Shown in pieces: positions 15,978 through 25,462 of a stretch of DNA of 64,000 nucleotides; within the stretch, counting starts at the first letter, position 1; every line of letters begins with the position of its first letter. The stretch is from CAYRTD01 sp964528675. GTDB lineage: Bacteria; Bacteroidota; Bacteroidia; Bacteroidales; GCA-2748055. The notes under the pieces are model-generated. The model saw only the letters and a list, made by a program, of their open reading frames with translations, did not search any database and was not told where the DNA came from. The stretch spans positions 1 through 64,000 of the forward strand of contig CAZGTU010000015.1 of NCBI GenBank assembly GCA_964528675.1, given 5' to 3'. The position numbers were made by a program, and so were the translations under genes.

Positions 15978-16682
15978 ATGACTTTATTGCAAAGATCAAA
16001 GTTGTGTGTTGATTGTACAATCTGTAATCAAAAATCAGAATTGTTTCAATTATTGAATGAGGATGAAACAACGATTTTAAATGAGGAGAGATATGAAGTT
16101 CATTTCAAAGCCGGAGAGAATATAGTAAAGCAAGGTACATTGCTAACTCATATTACAAATATTGTCAGGGGGTTTGCCAAAATATATATCGAAGGATATT
16201 CCGGCCGCAATTTATTGTTAAATTTCGCAGGTCCCCATACCCTGCTTGGAGGGCCCGGCCTGTATACCGACAACCGCAACCACTATACCATTACAGCATT
16301 ACAGGATACCATGGTATGTTTTATTAATATTGAAAATTTCAAGAAGGTGATGGCTATGAATTCCACCTTTTCACAGGAATTTATGAAATACCTTAATTAT
16401 AAAACCATCTTTTGTTTCGAAAAGATGATCAGTTTAACCCAAAAACAGATGCATGGGCGTATGGCAGATGCTTTATTAATGCTTTCCCAGGAGGTATATA
16501 AATCAACCGATTTCGAAATTCCTCTGAGCAGGCAGGATCTTGCCGACATGACATCCATGTCGAAAGACAGTGCTATCAGGGTCTTAAAAGAATTTGAGAA
16601 AGACGGAATTGCCCACATCAACGGCAGAAATGTTCACATTGACCAGCCGGACGCTCTGAAAGATCTTTCAGAACATGCCTGA
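15978..16682 (+). CDS. Crp/Fnr family regulator with FNR-like cysteines
   Basis: 234 residues: cyclic-nucleotide-binding fold at about 22-145, dimer helix, and a helix-turn-helix at about 185-215 (LSRQDLADMTSMSKDSAIRVLKEF). N-terminal Cys10, Cys13 and Cys16 (CVDCTIC) plus Cys114 in DTMVCFINIENF occupy places like Cys20/23/29/122 of E. coli FNR, which bind an oxygen-sensitive 4Fe-4S cluster; the spacing of the third cysteine differs. The recognition helix keeps the Arg but has Asp for Glu. Divergent from the cytochrome operon, it is a natural candidate for its redox regulator. Confidence 0.92.
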   Translation: MTLLQRSKLCVDCTICNQKSELFQLLNEDETTILNEERYEVHFKAGENIVKQGTLLTHITNIVRGFAKIYIEGYSGRNLLLNFAGPHTLLGGPGLYTDNRNHYTITALQDTMVCFINIENFKKVMAMNSTFSQEFMKYLNYKTIFCFEKMISLTQKQMHGRMADALLMLSQEVYKSTDFEIPLSRQDLADMTSMSKDSAIRVLKEFEKDGIAHINGRNVHIDQPDALKDLSEHA

Positions 16683-16705
16683 TATTCAATTAAAAGTTAA
16701 TAATA

Positions 16706-17710
16706 ATGCAATTATTGAAAAAAATAGTTTCACATTTTCTACCATTTCTCCTGTTAGCTGCAATTTCAGTAACTTGTTTTTCACAGGAGAAAATCATATT
16801 TGATACAGATTTTGGTGGAGATGCCGATGATCTTGGGGCACTTGTCATGCTGCATAATTACATTGATTCCGGGGCATGTAAACTCCTGGCAGTAATGTGC
16901 TGGTCCACCGAAAAATATGCTATTCCGGCTATCGATGCGGTAAACCGGTACTATAAACATCCCGAAATTCCACTTGCCATCCGGTCCAAAAACGTGGATT
17001 ACCGGGAATGGAATTATAACGAAAGTATTGCAAACAATTTCCCCTATAGATTAAAACACACCGACGTCAGGATTACTACCGATCTATATCGGGAAATATT
17101 ATCCCAACAGGAAGATAAAAGTGTGACAATTGTGACGGTCGGACCTCTAAAGAACATTGAGGAACTTCTTAAATCTCAGAAAGATCAGCATTCTGACCTT
17201 AAGGGTTATGATCTGGTGCATAAAAAGGTAAAACGCTTTGTAATCATGGGAGGCAAATTCCCATCGGGCGAGGATGAATGGAATTTTGACGGAGGAATGC
17301 CGGGAGTAACCAGATATGTGCTTGAAAATCTGAAAGTGCCAGTTATTTTTTCCGGTTTCGAACTCGGGGTTCAAATAAAAACCGGGGCTGTTTTTAATGA
17401 TCTGGAAAAAAATACTCCCCTTTATATGGGATTTAAACATTTTAGCGCAAATGCCCCCTGGATGAAGGAATATTACAAGGGTAAAATCCTCGATAATTCT
17501 TCTTATGATCAAACAGCAATACTATTTGCTGTAGAGGGAGGCATTGGAAAATACTGGGAACTGGAGAAGAATGGCAAATGTGTTGTAAATGCAGAAGGGG
17601 ATTCAAAATGGGTTGACGGAAAAAATTCCAATCATTCTTACCTGATTTTAAAGAAGGATCCGGAGGAAATGGCAGAGATCATAGAAGACAGAATGCTTGG
17701 AAATAAATAA
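16706..17710 (+). CDS. Nucleoside hydrolase-like protein, exported
   Basis: 334 residues with a signal peptide (to about TCFSQ) and the calcium-binding start motif IIFDTDFGGDADDLGAL of the inosine-uridine nucleoside hydrolase fold. Further family features are VTIVTVGPLKNIEELLK, FVIMGGKF and a late Asp in YDQTAILFAV. These enzymes cleave the N-glycosidic bond of nucleosides; secreted Bacteroidota members may act on other ribosides. It starts 23 bases after the regulator and 11 bases before a methyltransferase gene. Confidence 0.88.
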   Translation: MQLLKKIVSHFLPFLLLAAISVTCFSQEKIIFDTDFGGDADDLGALVMLHNYIDSGACKLLAVMCWSTEKYAIPAIDAVNRYYKHPEIPLAIRSKNVDYREWNYNESIANNFPYRLKHTDVRITTDLYREILSQQEDKSVTIVTVGPLKNIEELLKSQKDQHSDLKGYDLVHKKVKRFVIMGGKFPSGEDEWNFDGGMPGVTRYVLENLKVPVIFSGFELGVQIKTGAVFNDLEKNTPLYMGFKHFSANAPWMKEYYKGKILDNSSYDQTAILFAVEGGIGKYWELEKNGKCVVNAEGDSKWVDGKNSNHSYLILKKDPEEMAEIIEDRMLGNK

Positions 17711-17721
17711 AAAGCAATCCC

Positions 17722-18696
17722 ATGCGCTACATCACTTCAGATGATTTTATTGAAAGTTATTCAAAATTATATCAAAGAGGATTCAGATTCATCCTTTCAA
17801 AATTAAATATTTCGTCACGGGCTCGAACCATTTCTACCTTCACTCCTTCTGAAATACAGGCTTCGAATTACTGGATAATTCCACAGGTGAAAAAGCGCTG
17901 GAACAAATTGATATCAGGCAATCCAGAGCTCTCATATGAATACTACATTTACAATGAATATTTGAAAGACAAGAAACAACTGAAGATGTTGTCAGCAGGC
18001 AGCGGGATTTCCAGCCATGAAATGATCTTCGCCTCTTTCGACTGTCTGGACAAAGTTGAATGCCTTGATCTATCTGCTCCAATGCTCAACAAAGCTGCAG
18101 ATTTTGCCAGGGAGAAGGGGCTTAATCATAAAATGGTATTCAGGGTGGAAGATATAAATCGTATCAACCTCCGGGATAAAAGTTACAATATTATCCTTTT
18201 CAATTCATCTCTTCATCATTTCAGGAATATACCTGTTTTACTCGAAAAAATAAAAAAATCGCTGGCACCGGAAGGTATTCTGATTATCAATGAATATACA
18301 GGACCAGCAAGACTACAATTCAGGAAAGAACAGATCCGGGCATCAAATCATATTTTAAAAAACTCTATTCCAAAGAAATACAGAAAAAGACTGGCCACAA
18401 ATATTACGAAAAAACAAATTTCCGGACCCGGGTATATGAGAATGCTGATAACCGATCCATCCGAAGCAGTGGAGTCTGATAAAATCCTTCCCGAAATTCA
18501 CAAAAAATTTAAACCGCTTGAAGAAAAAACTATCGGAGGTGATATTTTAATGCCGGTATTAAAAGACATAGCACACAACTTCCTGAATAATGACCAAAAA
18601 ACAATGAAAATCCTCGAAGAATTATTCAACCTCGAAGACAGATTCATTGAGGAACATGGCAGTGACTTTGTTTTTGGAGTGTATGGTGTTGGTTAA
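17722..18696 (+). CDS. Class I SAM-dependent methyltransferase
   Basis: 324 residues. SAM-binding motif I is LKMLSAGSGISSHE, motif II region KVECLDLSAPML, and the later strand IILFNSSLHHFRN precedes GILIINEYTGP. There is no signal peptide. An unusual C-terminal half of about 120 residues follows the Rossmann domain. Substrate unknown. It is 11 bases after the nucleoside hydrolase gene. Its stop codon adjoins the start of a dispersed repeat. Confidence 0.88.
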   Translation: MRYITSDDFIESYSKLYQRGFRFILSKLNISSRARTISTFTPSEIQASNYWIIPQVKKRWNKLISGNPELSYEYYIYNEYLKDKKQLKMLSAGSGISSHEMIFASFDCLDKVECLDLSAPMLNKAADFAREKGLNHKMVFRVEDINRINLRDKSYNIILFNSSLHHFRNIPVLLEKIKKSLAPEGILIINEYTGPARLQFRKEQIRASNHILKNSIPKKYRKRLATNITKKQISGPGYMRMLITDPSEAVESDKILPEIHKKFKPLEEKTIGGDILMPVLKDIAHNFLNNDQKTMKILEELFNLEDRFIEEHGSDFVFGVYGVG

Positions 18697-18770
18697 ACGG
18701 TGAGCGGCCCTTCGACTTACTTCGGCTACGCTCAGCAACCGCCGCTCAGGGACCGAAGAGCGGTGAGCGT
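18697..18770 (+). repeat. Dispersed palindromic element, copy 1
   Basis: Begins right at the methyltransferase stop codon. It contains CCCTTCGAC, a CTTCGGCTACGCTCAG segment, and CGCTCAGGGACCGAAGAG. The reverse complement of the same sequence is at 55741-55850. The CCCT...AGGG and ACCG/CGGT arms can fold, as in REP-like elements known from many bacteria. It is directly followed by octamer repeats. Confidence 0.9.
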
Positions 18771-18802
18771 AATCCCTTAATCCCTTAATCCCTTAATCCC
18801 TT
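18771..18802 (+). repeat. Octamer tandem repeat (AATCCCTT)4
   Basis: Four exact copies of AATCCCTT joined to the palindromic element by the word GGTGAGCGT. The same junction and the same octamer, on the other strand, are found at 55661-55750. Confidence 0.92.
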
Positions 18803-18916
18803 ATTCAGAACTCTACTCCAATTTAAATTCCATCTAATTAAAGAAAAAAAATAAACCTTTAAGCCGGAATCTTATATATATTAAATATGAAATTCTTAAT
18901 TTAACATTTGCTTTTG

Positions 18917-21556
18917 ATGCACTCAAAAAGCAATCCGCATATGAACAGATTGATATTTCTTTCTATTCTTTTGTTGTACCTGATGGCTGGATGTGGAAAC
19001 CGCGAAAAAGAAATGATCCGGTTTCCTTTCTCACAGTGGACTGTGGGCTTTTCAGGTCATAAACTTTACTGGTCGTTTTCAGATTCCTTGATTATGAATG
19101 CTTCCTTTATCTCGCAACCTGATAAAGACTGGGAATCCTGGTTTAAGAATCTCCAGGAATACAGAGATATTGTTCATAATAAAATGTCTGTTGAAGAACC
19201 TTCCATTTGTGGCCACATCTCCTCAGTTGAACCCGGGAAGATCCATTTTGATAAAATAGGGTATGATTTAAAACTGAAACCCGGTGAGCAATTAAATCTA
19301 TATGGCGAAATAAAATCACCGGAAACCAGGATTAAAATCAAAATTAAGTATGAACTAAAAACGAAATCACAGGAGCGGAGTTATATAATCAGGGAAAAAA
19401 TAGATAATCATGACAGTTTAACGTTTTTCCCATCAGATGATCTACAATTTTTCAGCCTGAACTCGGTAATTCCTGAATTCAATACAGATAGTTTCTCCAT
19501 TACCCCGGTAGTGCTTTTCGAAACTCCTGAAATCAAGGGGGAATATCCGATAACAATCGAAAACATCACTCCTGAAATAGAATTCTCCTCTTCAAGGTTA
19601 AGATTGAAAGAAAAGATTGAAGAACACTTTCAGGCGGCAAATAATTATCCGAGTTTTCAGGTAGAAGACGAACTTTTATGGATGAATGACAATTACGTGA
19701 TGGGATTTGCTTTTCTCTGGGATAATGATATCTGGGACTTCAGAGAAAACCGCTTTCGGATTCAATATTATTGTGATAAGATGGAAGAAGAATTCGGTGG
19801 ACTCAATTCAGTGATATTCTGGCACAGTTATCCAAATATAGGCATAGATCAAAGAAACCAGTTTGACTTCCTGTACGATCTTCCTGATGGTCTTGAAAGT
19901 TTAAAAAAAATAGTAACTGAATTTCACAAAAATAATGTAAAGGTCTTTATTACTTATAATCCCTGGGACCTGGATACCCGAAGACCCGAGAACAGTGATG
20001 CCAGAGAGCTGGCAAAAATAATTAATTACTGCAATGCCGATGGGATCTTTCTTGATACCTGGAATTCATCTGTCGGAGGTATTTCAGTATTTTCCCATAA
20101 AAAGTTCATTAGGGAGGAGGTCGAGAAAACAGATAATAAGATTGCACTGGTAACGGAAATATTTCCAGAATTCAAAGACCTTATGGGAATGAATGCTGTT
20201 AATGGTTCCTGGGGGCAGGAAATCCACCCCTTTCATTATTCGGACATTTCGCATATAAAATGGATAATGCCCTGGCATAAACAGTATTTTATAAAACGGA
20301 TGAAGCAGGATCGCAAAAGAGAACTTAGCCATGCATGGATAAACGGACAGGGAATAATGGTATGGGAAAACATATTCGGAACCATGAATCACTGGCATGC
20401 AGGAGATCGTCAGATCCTGAGAAAAATGAACAATATATGGGACCGATTCGGTAATGTTTATCTCACCCCTGACTGGAGACCTTTTATTCCTGTTAATGAC
20501 CGCAGGGTTCTGGCTTCTTCATGGAATGCAAATGGATTCAAGATCTGGAATATTGTAAACATCACAGATAATGAGATATCCAATTTTCAAATAGAAATCG
20601 ATACTTCCGAAGGCAGATACTTTTATGATCTCTGGAACGGTGCTGAAATATATCCGGAATCTCAATATAGTAATTTTTATGTCCATCTCAGGTTAAACGA
20701 TTTCTCCTGTCTCCTTCAAACCGATTCAGCCATCCATTATTTTCATAATATCCTGGCAATGCAGCAGGTCGAAAATATAAAAGAGATTCCCGGAATCTTT
20801 GAAGACAGGCATATACAGGAACACTCACTAAAGGAACCTCTATCGTATTCCTATTCTCCTTCCCTGGACAGCCTTTTAAGTCATTATCTTTTATTTATCC
20901 CCGCGGGTAAATACCATTTTAAAACCCGGCATATTTGGAGAGAAGGACAGTGTTATCCGGATATGGATGCTGCAAATAATCATGATCTTACTACGGTGAA
21001 TGATAAAGGTTATCTTGAAGTCATACATTCCCACACAAATGAGATGGATGAATATCATATAATGCCGGGAGTGGTTACCAATGCGGAATATGAGCTTTTT
21101 ATGGATGCTACGGATTATAGTCCGGAATTCGACCATAATTTTCTTAAACACTGGAATGGAAGGGAATGTCCTGATGAGATCAGAAATGAACCGGTCGTGT
21201 ATGTTAGTCTGAAGGATGCCAGGGCTTTTGCCGATTGGGCAGGGATGAAATTACCTACAGAATGGCAATGGCAGAAAGCTGCAGAATACCATCCAGGAGA
21301 TTTTATGTTCAACAAGGTTTTTGAATGGAATGAGAGTGAGCGTTTTGATGGACATAACCGTTTTGTCAATCTCCGGGGAGGATGCAGTTCCTGGACTATG
21401 CCTTCCTCCTGGTGGTATTTCCCGGGTTCACCATACGGGGAATCTACGGGTGGGGCTCAACCTTATCATTCACATGTAAAATATTTCCTTATGTATCCTG
21501 GGCTTGACAGGGCTTCGACAATTGGTTTCAGGTGTGTGTGGGAACCTCCGGCTTAA
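18917..21556 (+). CDS. Lipoprotein: TIM-barrel hydrolase-like region fused to a sulfatase-modifying-factor (SUMF/FGE) domain
   Basis: About 879 residues from the ATG at 18917; the ATG at 18941 is as likely because it begins the signal peptide ending LMAGC. After a beta-rich part comes a TIM-barrel-like region (FGGLNSVIFWHSYPNIGID, then NVKVFITYNPWDLDTRRP, then ADGIFLDTW) resembling glycoside hydrolases. The last 200 residues are an FGE-sulfatase domain (MPGVVTNAEYELFMDATDY, LPTEWQWQKAAE, NLRGGCSSW, STIGFRCV). The catalytic cysteine pair of true formylglycine-generating enzymes is not at the RGG position, so this is probably a binding domain. Ends overlapping the convergent ABC permease gene by 4 bases. 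Confidence 0.82.
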   Translation: MHSKSNPHMNRLIFLSILLLYLMAGCGNREKEMIRFPFSQWTVGFSGHKLYWSFSDSLIMNASFISQPDKDWESWFKNLQEYRDIVHNKMSVEEPSICGHISSVEPGKIHFDKIGYDLKLKPGEQLNLYGEIKSPETRIKIKIKYELKTKSQERSYIIREKIDNHDSLTFFPSDDLQFFSLNSVIPEFNTDSFSITPVVLFETPEIKGEYPITIENITPEIEFSSSRLRLKEKIEEHFQAANNYPSFQVEDELLWMNDNYVMGFAFLWDNDIWDFRENRFRIQYYCDKMEEEFGGLNSVIFWHSYPNIGIDQRNQFDFLYDLPDGLESLKKIVTEFHKNNVKVFITYNPWDLDTRRPENSDARELAKIINYCNADGIFLDTWNSSVGGISVFSHKKFIREEVEKTDNKIALVTEIFPEFKDLMGMNAVNGSWGQEIHPFHYSDISHIKWIMPWHKQYFIKRMKQDRKRELSHAWINGQGIMVWENIFGTMNHWHAGDRQILRKMNNIWDRFGNVYLTPDWRPFIPVNDRRVLASSWNANGFKIWNIVNITDNEISNFQIEIDTSEGRYFYDLWNGAEIYPESQYSNFYVHLRLNDFSCLLQTDSAIHYFHNILAMQQVENIKEIPGIFEDRHIQEHSLKEPLSYSYSPSLDSLLSHYLLFIPAGKYHFKTRHIWREGQCYPDMDAANNHDLTTVNDKGYLEVIHSHTNEMDEYHIMPGVVTNAEYELFMDATDYSPEFDHNFLKHWNGRECPDEIRNEPVVYVSLKDARAFADWAGMKLPTEWQWQKAAEYHPGDFMFNKVFEWNESERFDGHNRFVNLRGGCSSWTMPSSWWYFPGSPYGESTGGAQPYHSHVKYFLMYPGLDRASTIGFRCVWEPPA

Positions 21557-22659
21557 TACCATTTGAACACTCGCAATCCAACGAAAAATGTAATAACTCC
21601 ACCAATCCCGAGAATCAGAAAATTGTCCATCACATCAGGTAAAGTTGCACCTTCATTTATTATACTTCTGAAACTATCAGCCATCATGGTAAGCGGAAGT
21701 TTTTCGATGAAAGGAATCGCCCAGTCGGGAAAGTTCTGGTAACTAAAAAATATTCCACTCAAAATTAACATGGGCATGGTGACCAGATTTACAAAAGCAT
21801 TACCAATTTCAGTGTTTGAGGTCCGGGAAGAAAGTAAAAAAGCAATACCGGTAAAAGCAATGTTTCCGGCAATAAAAACAAGGAAAAGTGCCAGCCAGCT
21901 ACCCTGTACTTTTAGATCGAAATAATACCTGGCAAAAATAACCAGAATCAATGCTTCCAAAAAGTTCATGGAAAGACGGGCACTCATATGTGCGATAAGC
22001 AAATTACGTTTTTTGAGTGGTGTGGCTACCATTCTTCTCAACATATTTCCTTTTCTTCTCTCAATAATAGTGTAGCTTATGCCCCACATACAGGCCATCA
22101 TTATGGTCATCCCAATCAATCCCGGAACCAAAAAATCAATGTAGCGTGTTCCCTGCATTTCCAGTTTAATAATGTTCTTTCCTGTTAGCTTTTTATCGGA
22201 TTTTTGTTGATCGAACAGGCTTGATAATTGCAACTGTAGTAAGCGGGCATCCGGATTTGAAGGATCAAGATGATAATAAATACTGTCTTTGGAAGGTTCG
22301 AGCATCAAAGGATACTTTCCTTTTTTCATTCCCGTAATAGCTTTTTCCTTCGATAGAGGGATAAAATGGTAAATGTTTTTCCCAAAAACTTCATCATCGA
22401 TACTGACATTATATGAGAAAACAGAATCACTCAGCCAGGATTCAGAGGCATTTTCCGAGATAAAACCTGTCAATTTACTGTCGGAGGAGTATGATAGAAT
22501 CGGAATTTTAGTTTCGGTTGTGCTTTCTCTGGAAAAAGCAATACCGAGTCCCCATGCTATGAGTAGAGGGAAACCAATTCCCCAGAATATCACTCCCGGT
22601 TCTCTTATCAGTTCCTTTAAATGAATTATAATTAATTGCCAGAGTTCTTTTCTAAACAT
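21553..22659 (-). CDS. ABC-2 type transporter permease
   Basis: 368 residues: one N-terminal transmembrane helix (about 23-43), a periplasmic domain of roughly 130 residues, then five helices. The conserved segment GLIGMTIMMACMWGISYTIIERRKGNMLRRMVATPLKKRNLLIAH is typical of drug/polysaccharide exporters of the ABC-2 family. No ATPase gene is adjacent; the nearest suitable one is at 35162-36091. It overlaps the end of the preceding convergent gene by 4 bases. Confidence 0.9.
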   Translation of the reverse strand: MFRKELWQLIIIHLKELIREPGVIFWGIGFPLLIAWGLGIAFSRESTTETKIPILSYSSDSKLTGFISENASESWLSDSVFSYNVSIDDEVFGKNIYHFIPLSKEKAITGMKKGKYPLMLEPSKDSIYYHLDPSNPDARLLQLQLSSLFDQQKSDKKLTGKNIIKLEMQGTRYIDFLVPGLIGMTIMMACMWGISYTIIERRKGNMLRRMVATPLKKRNLLIAHMSARLSMNFLEALILVIFARYYFDLKVQGSWLALFLVFIAGNIAFTGIAFLLSSRTSNTEIGNAFVNLVTMPMLILSGIFFSYQNFPDWAIPFIEKLPLTMMADSFRSIINEGATLPDVMDNFLILGIGGVITFFVGLRVFKWY

Positions 22660-22931
22660 TGTAGTATTTATAGATAATAATCAACATCTGTTCATCCCAA
22701 ATGTTTGATTCAGGCTATGATTATTTGCAGTTTTTTGATTGAATCACTTCTGAATATTCACGCTATATTTCAGCTTTATTCGAATTAAATTCATGTGGAA
22801 CATAATACTGTTTCATATGTTACGAATTTGAAAGTACTTTGTAAATGTCCGCATCCCGGGCTACTCTGGGATTAAAAGATAAATTGAATTTTATCCCAAT
22901 ACTCTTAAATTAAACATAAAAAAATTTATTT

Positions 22932-25451
22932 ATGTCTGATAATCAAGAATCGAAGATCTTAGATCCTGAAAAATTTGAAGAAAAATCGGTGGATGAAGTC
23001 CTTAAGCAATTTAATGTTGATGATGAAAAAGGTCTTTCAGATGATAACATCAAAGAAAAAAGAAAAAAATATGGATGGAATGCTATTGAAGAGGAAGAAA
23101 AAAGCTGGATAGTAAAATTTTTATCACATTTCTGGGGCCCAATACCCTGGATGCTGGAAGTAGCAAGCATATTAGCTGCTATTGCGCAACGGTGGGAGGA
23201 CTTTGGAGTGATCTTCGTGATGCTTTTGATAAACGGAAGTGTTGGTTACTGGCATGAGAGTAAAGCGGAAAATGCTATCCAGGCTCTCAAAGAGAAGCTA
23301 TCACCAAGGGCAAGGGTATTAAGAAATGGTGAACAAAAAGAAATCGATTCTAAAGAATTGGTCCCTGGGGATATTGTAAAATTGCAGATGGGAGATGTAA
23401 TTCCTGCCGATATTAAACTTCTTCACGATCAAAATCTGAGTATTGACGAATCAGCATTAACAGGAGAATCGGTTCCTGTTGATAAGGGTGAAAGTGAGCA
23501 GGCATATTCCGGCACCACTGTAAAAAGAGGAGAAGCAAAAGGGGTTGTTACGGGTACCGGCCGGAATACGAAGTTCGCCAAAACTGTAGAGCTGGTTGAA
23601 AAAGCCGAGGAAAAATCCCATTTCCAGAAGGCTGTACTAAGAATAGGGTATTTTTTAATTGCTATCACATTTGTACTCGTAATAGGAATTGTTATTACCG
23701 GTATCCTTCGTAATGATGATCTGATGCAGGTTTTAATGTTTGCTCTCGTAATTACCATTGCAGGTATTCCCCAGGCATTGCCGGCAGTACTTTCTGTAAC
23801 AATGACCATTGGTGCACGGCGACTGGCGCGAAAGAAAGCCATAGTATCCAAATTATCATCTATGGAAGAAATGGCAGGTCTTGAGGTTTTATGCGCAGAT
23901 AAAACCGGGACACTAACCTTAAATGAGCTCCAACTTCAGGATCCGGTGGTGATGAAAGCAAGAGATAAAGAGGATCTTATTATTTCCGCAGCCCTGACCT
24001 GTAAAAAAGAGGATACTGAAGACCCTATAGATAAAGCTGTTATGGAAGGTCTGGAAGATAATTCCTTACTTGATCAATATGAAATAAAAGATTTCCGTCC
24101 TTTTAATCCTACCGATAAAAGAGCCGAGGCAGATATTGAACATGAAGGAAAAAAAATTACAGTTGCAAAAGGAGCTCCCCAGGTAATACTTAAACTTGTT
24201 GATGCAGATGAAGAGCAAGAAAAAGAAATTAAGAATAAGGTAGATGAACTGGGTAAAAAAGGCTTTCGCGCTCTTGGAGTTGGCAGGAAGGAAAATGATA
24301 TATGGGAATACCTCGGAATACTGCCTCTTCTTGATCCCCCAAGAGAAGGCATTGTGCAGGTAGTTGAAGATTCAAAAGGTCATGGCATTGATATTCGCAT
24401 GGTTACCGGCGATCACATTGCTATTGGAAAGCAGGTGGCAGAGCAAATTGGTCTTGGAACTAATTTTAAGGAAGCAGATGAATTGTTTAAGAAAAAAGAT
24501 GATGAAGACAGGAAAGAAGAAGAAAAACTCGATAAAGAAGTTGAAAATGCAGATGGTTTCGCAGAAGTAACACCCGAACACAAATTTAATATAATCAAAC
24601 ATTTTCAGTGTAAGAATAAAATTGTCGGGATGACAGGGGACGGAGTCAATGATGCCCCGGCATTAAAACAGGCCGATGTTGGCATTGCTGTTTGTGATGC
24701 AACAGATGCAGCCCGTTCTGCATCTAATCTGGTACTTACTGCACCAGGTCTGGGCGTTATTATCCAGGCAGTAGAAGAAGCAAGGCAAATTTTTGAACGA
24801 ATGACAAGCTATTCAACCTTCAGGATTACTGAATCAATGCGGGTTTTGCTATTTATGACCCTTTCCATCCTGATTTTCGATTTTTATCCGGTAACTGCTA
24901 TAATGGTTGTTCTTTTAGCAATACTTAATGATATTCCCATAATGCTTATTGCTTATGACAACGTGAAAGCATCCAAAAGGCCGGTGAGATGGAATATGCC
25001 TCGTGTTTTAACTACTGCCAGTATTTTAAGTGTAGGCGGAGTTATTTCTTCATTTATTTTGTTCTGGTTCATAATGAATCATCAGGGCTATTCAGAAGCT
25101 ACGGTAAGAACCATGATCTTCCTTAAATTACTGATAGCAGGTCATATGACAATTTTTTTAACACGCAATGTCGGATGGATGTGGGATAAACCCTATCCTA
25201 ATCTATGGTTTTTCCTGGCACTGGAAGGCACCCAGATAGTGGGAACATTGTTTGCAGTTTACGGCTGGATCATACCTCCTATCGGTTGGGGAAAGGCCTT
25301 GGCTATCTGGGGATACGCTATCGTATGGCTGCTATTGCTCAATGTCATAAAAGTGCTTAGCTATAAATTAATGAAAAGATACCAGCTGGGCAGACAAAGA
25401 TCCAAAAAAGAACTTGCAAAAAAATCTAAAAATAATGCACAACAACAATAA
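22932..25451 (+). CDS. P3A-type proton-translocating P-type ATPase
   Basis: 839 residues, the size of plasma-membrane H+-ATPases. Phosphorylation motif DKTGTLTLNEL with Asp at residue 323, TGES in the actuator domain, MTGDGVNDAPALKQADVGIAV hinge, and transmembrane helix 4 sequence IPQALPAVLSVTM, which matches the P3A (Pma1) type rather than calcium pumps. It should export protons and build membrane potential or manage pH. It shares an operon with a phosphoglycerate mutase gene 11 bases downstream. The segment at about 512-545 is unusually rich in Lys/Asp/Glu. Confidence 0.94.
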   Translation: MSDNQESKILDPEKFEEKSVDEVLKQFNVDDEKGLSDDNIKEKRKKYGWNAIEEEEKSWIVKFLSHFWGPIPWMLEVASILAAIAQRWEDFGVIFVMLLINGSVGYWHESKAENAIQALKEKLSPRARVLRNGEQKEIDSKELVPGDIVKLQMGDVIPADIKLLHDQNLSIDESALTGESVPVDKGESEQAYSGTTVKRGEAKGVVTGTGRNTKFAKTVELVEKAEEKSHFQKAVLRIGYFLIAITFVLVIGIVITGILRNDDLMQVLMFALVITIAGIPQALPAVLSVTMTIGARRLARKKAIVSKLSSMEEMAGLEVLCADKTGTLTLNELQLQDPVVMKARDKEDLIISAALTCKKEDTEDPIDKAVMEGLEDNSLLDQYEIKDFRPFNPTDKRAEADIEHEGKKITVAKGAPQVILKLVDADEEQEKEIKNKVDELGKKGFRALGVGRKENDIWEYLGILPLLDPPREGIVQVVEDSKGHGIDIRMVTGDHIAIGKQVAEQIGLGTNFKEADELFKKKDDEDRKEEEKLDKEVENADGFAEVTPEHKFNIIKHFQCKNKIVGMTGDGVNDAPALKQADVGIAVCDATDAARSASNLVLTAPGLGVIIQAVEEARQIFERMTSYSTFRITESMRVLLFMTLSILIFDFYPVTAIMVVLLAILNDIPIMLIAYDNVKASKRPVRWNMPRVLTTASILSVGGVISSFILFWFIMNHQGYSEATVRTMIFLKLLIAGHMTIFLTRNVGWMWDKPYPNLWFFLALEGTQIVGTLFAVYGWIIPPIGWGKALAIWGYAIVWLLLLNVIKVLSYKLMKRYQLGRQRSKKELAKKSKNNAQQQ

Positions 25452-25462
25452 AATTCAACATC

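Noticed and set aside
18917..21556. The SUMF domain as the maturase for the sulfatase at 46363
   Set aside because: The catalytic cysteines of formylglycine-generating enzymes are not present at the RGG motif, and the protein is an exported lipoprotein fused to another domain.
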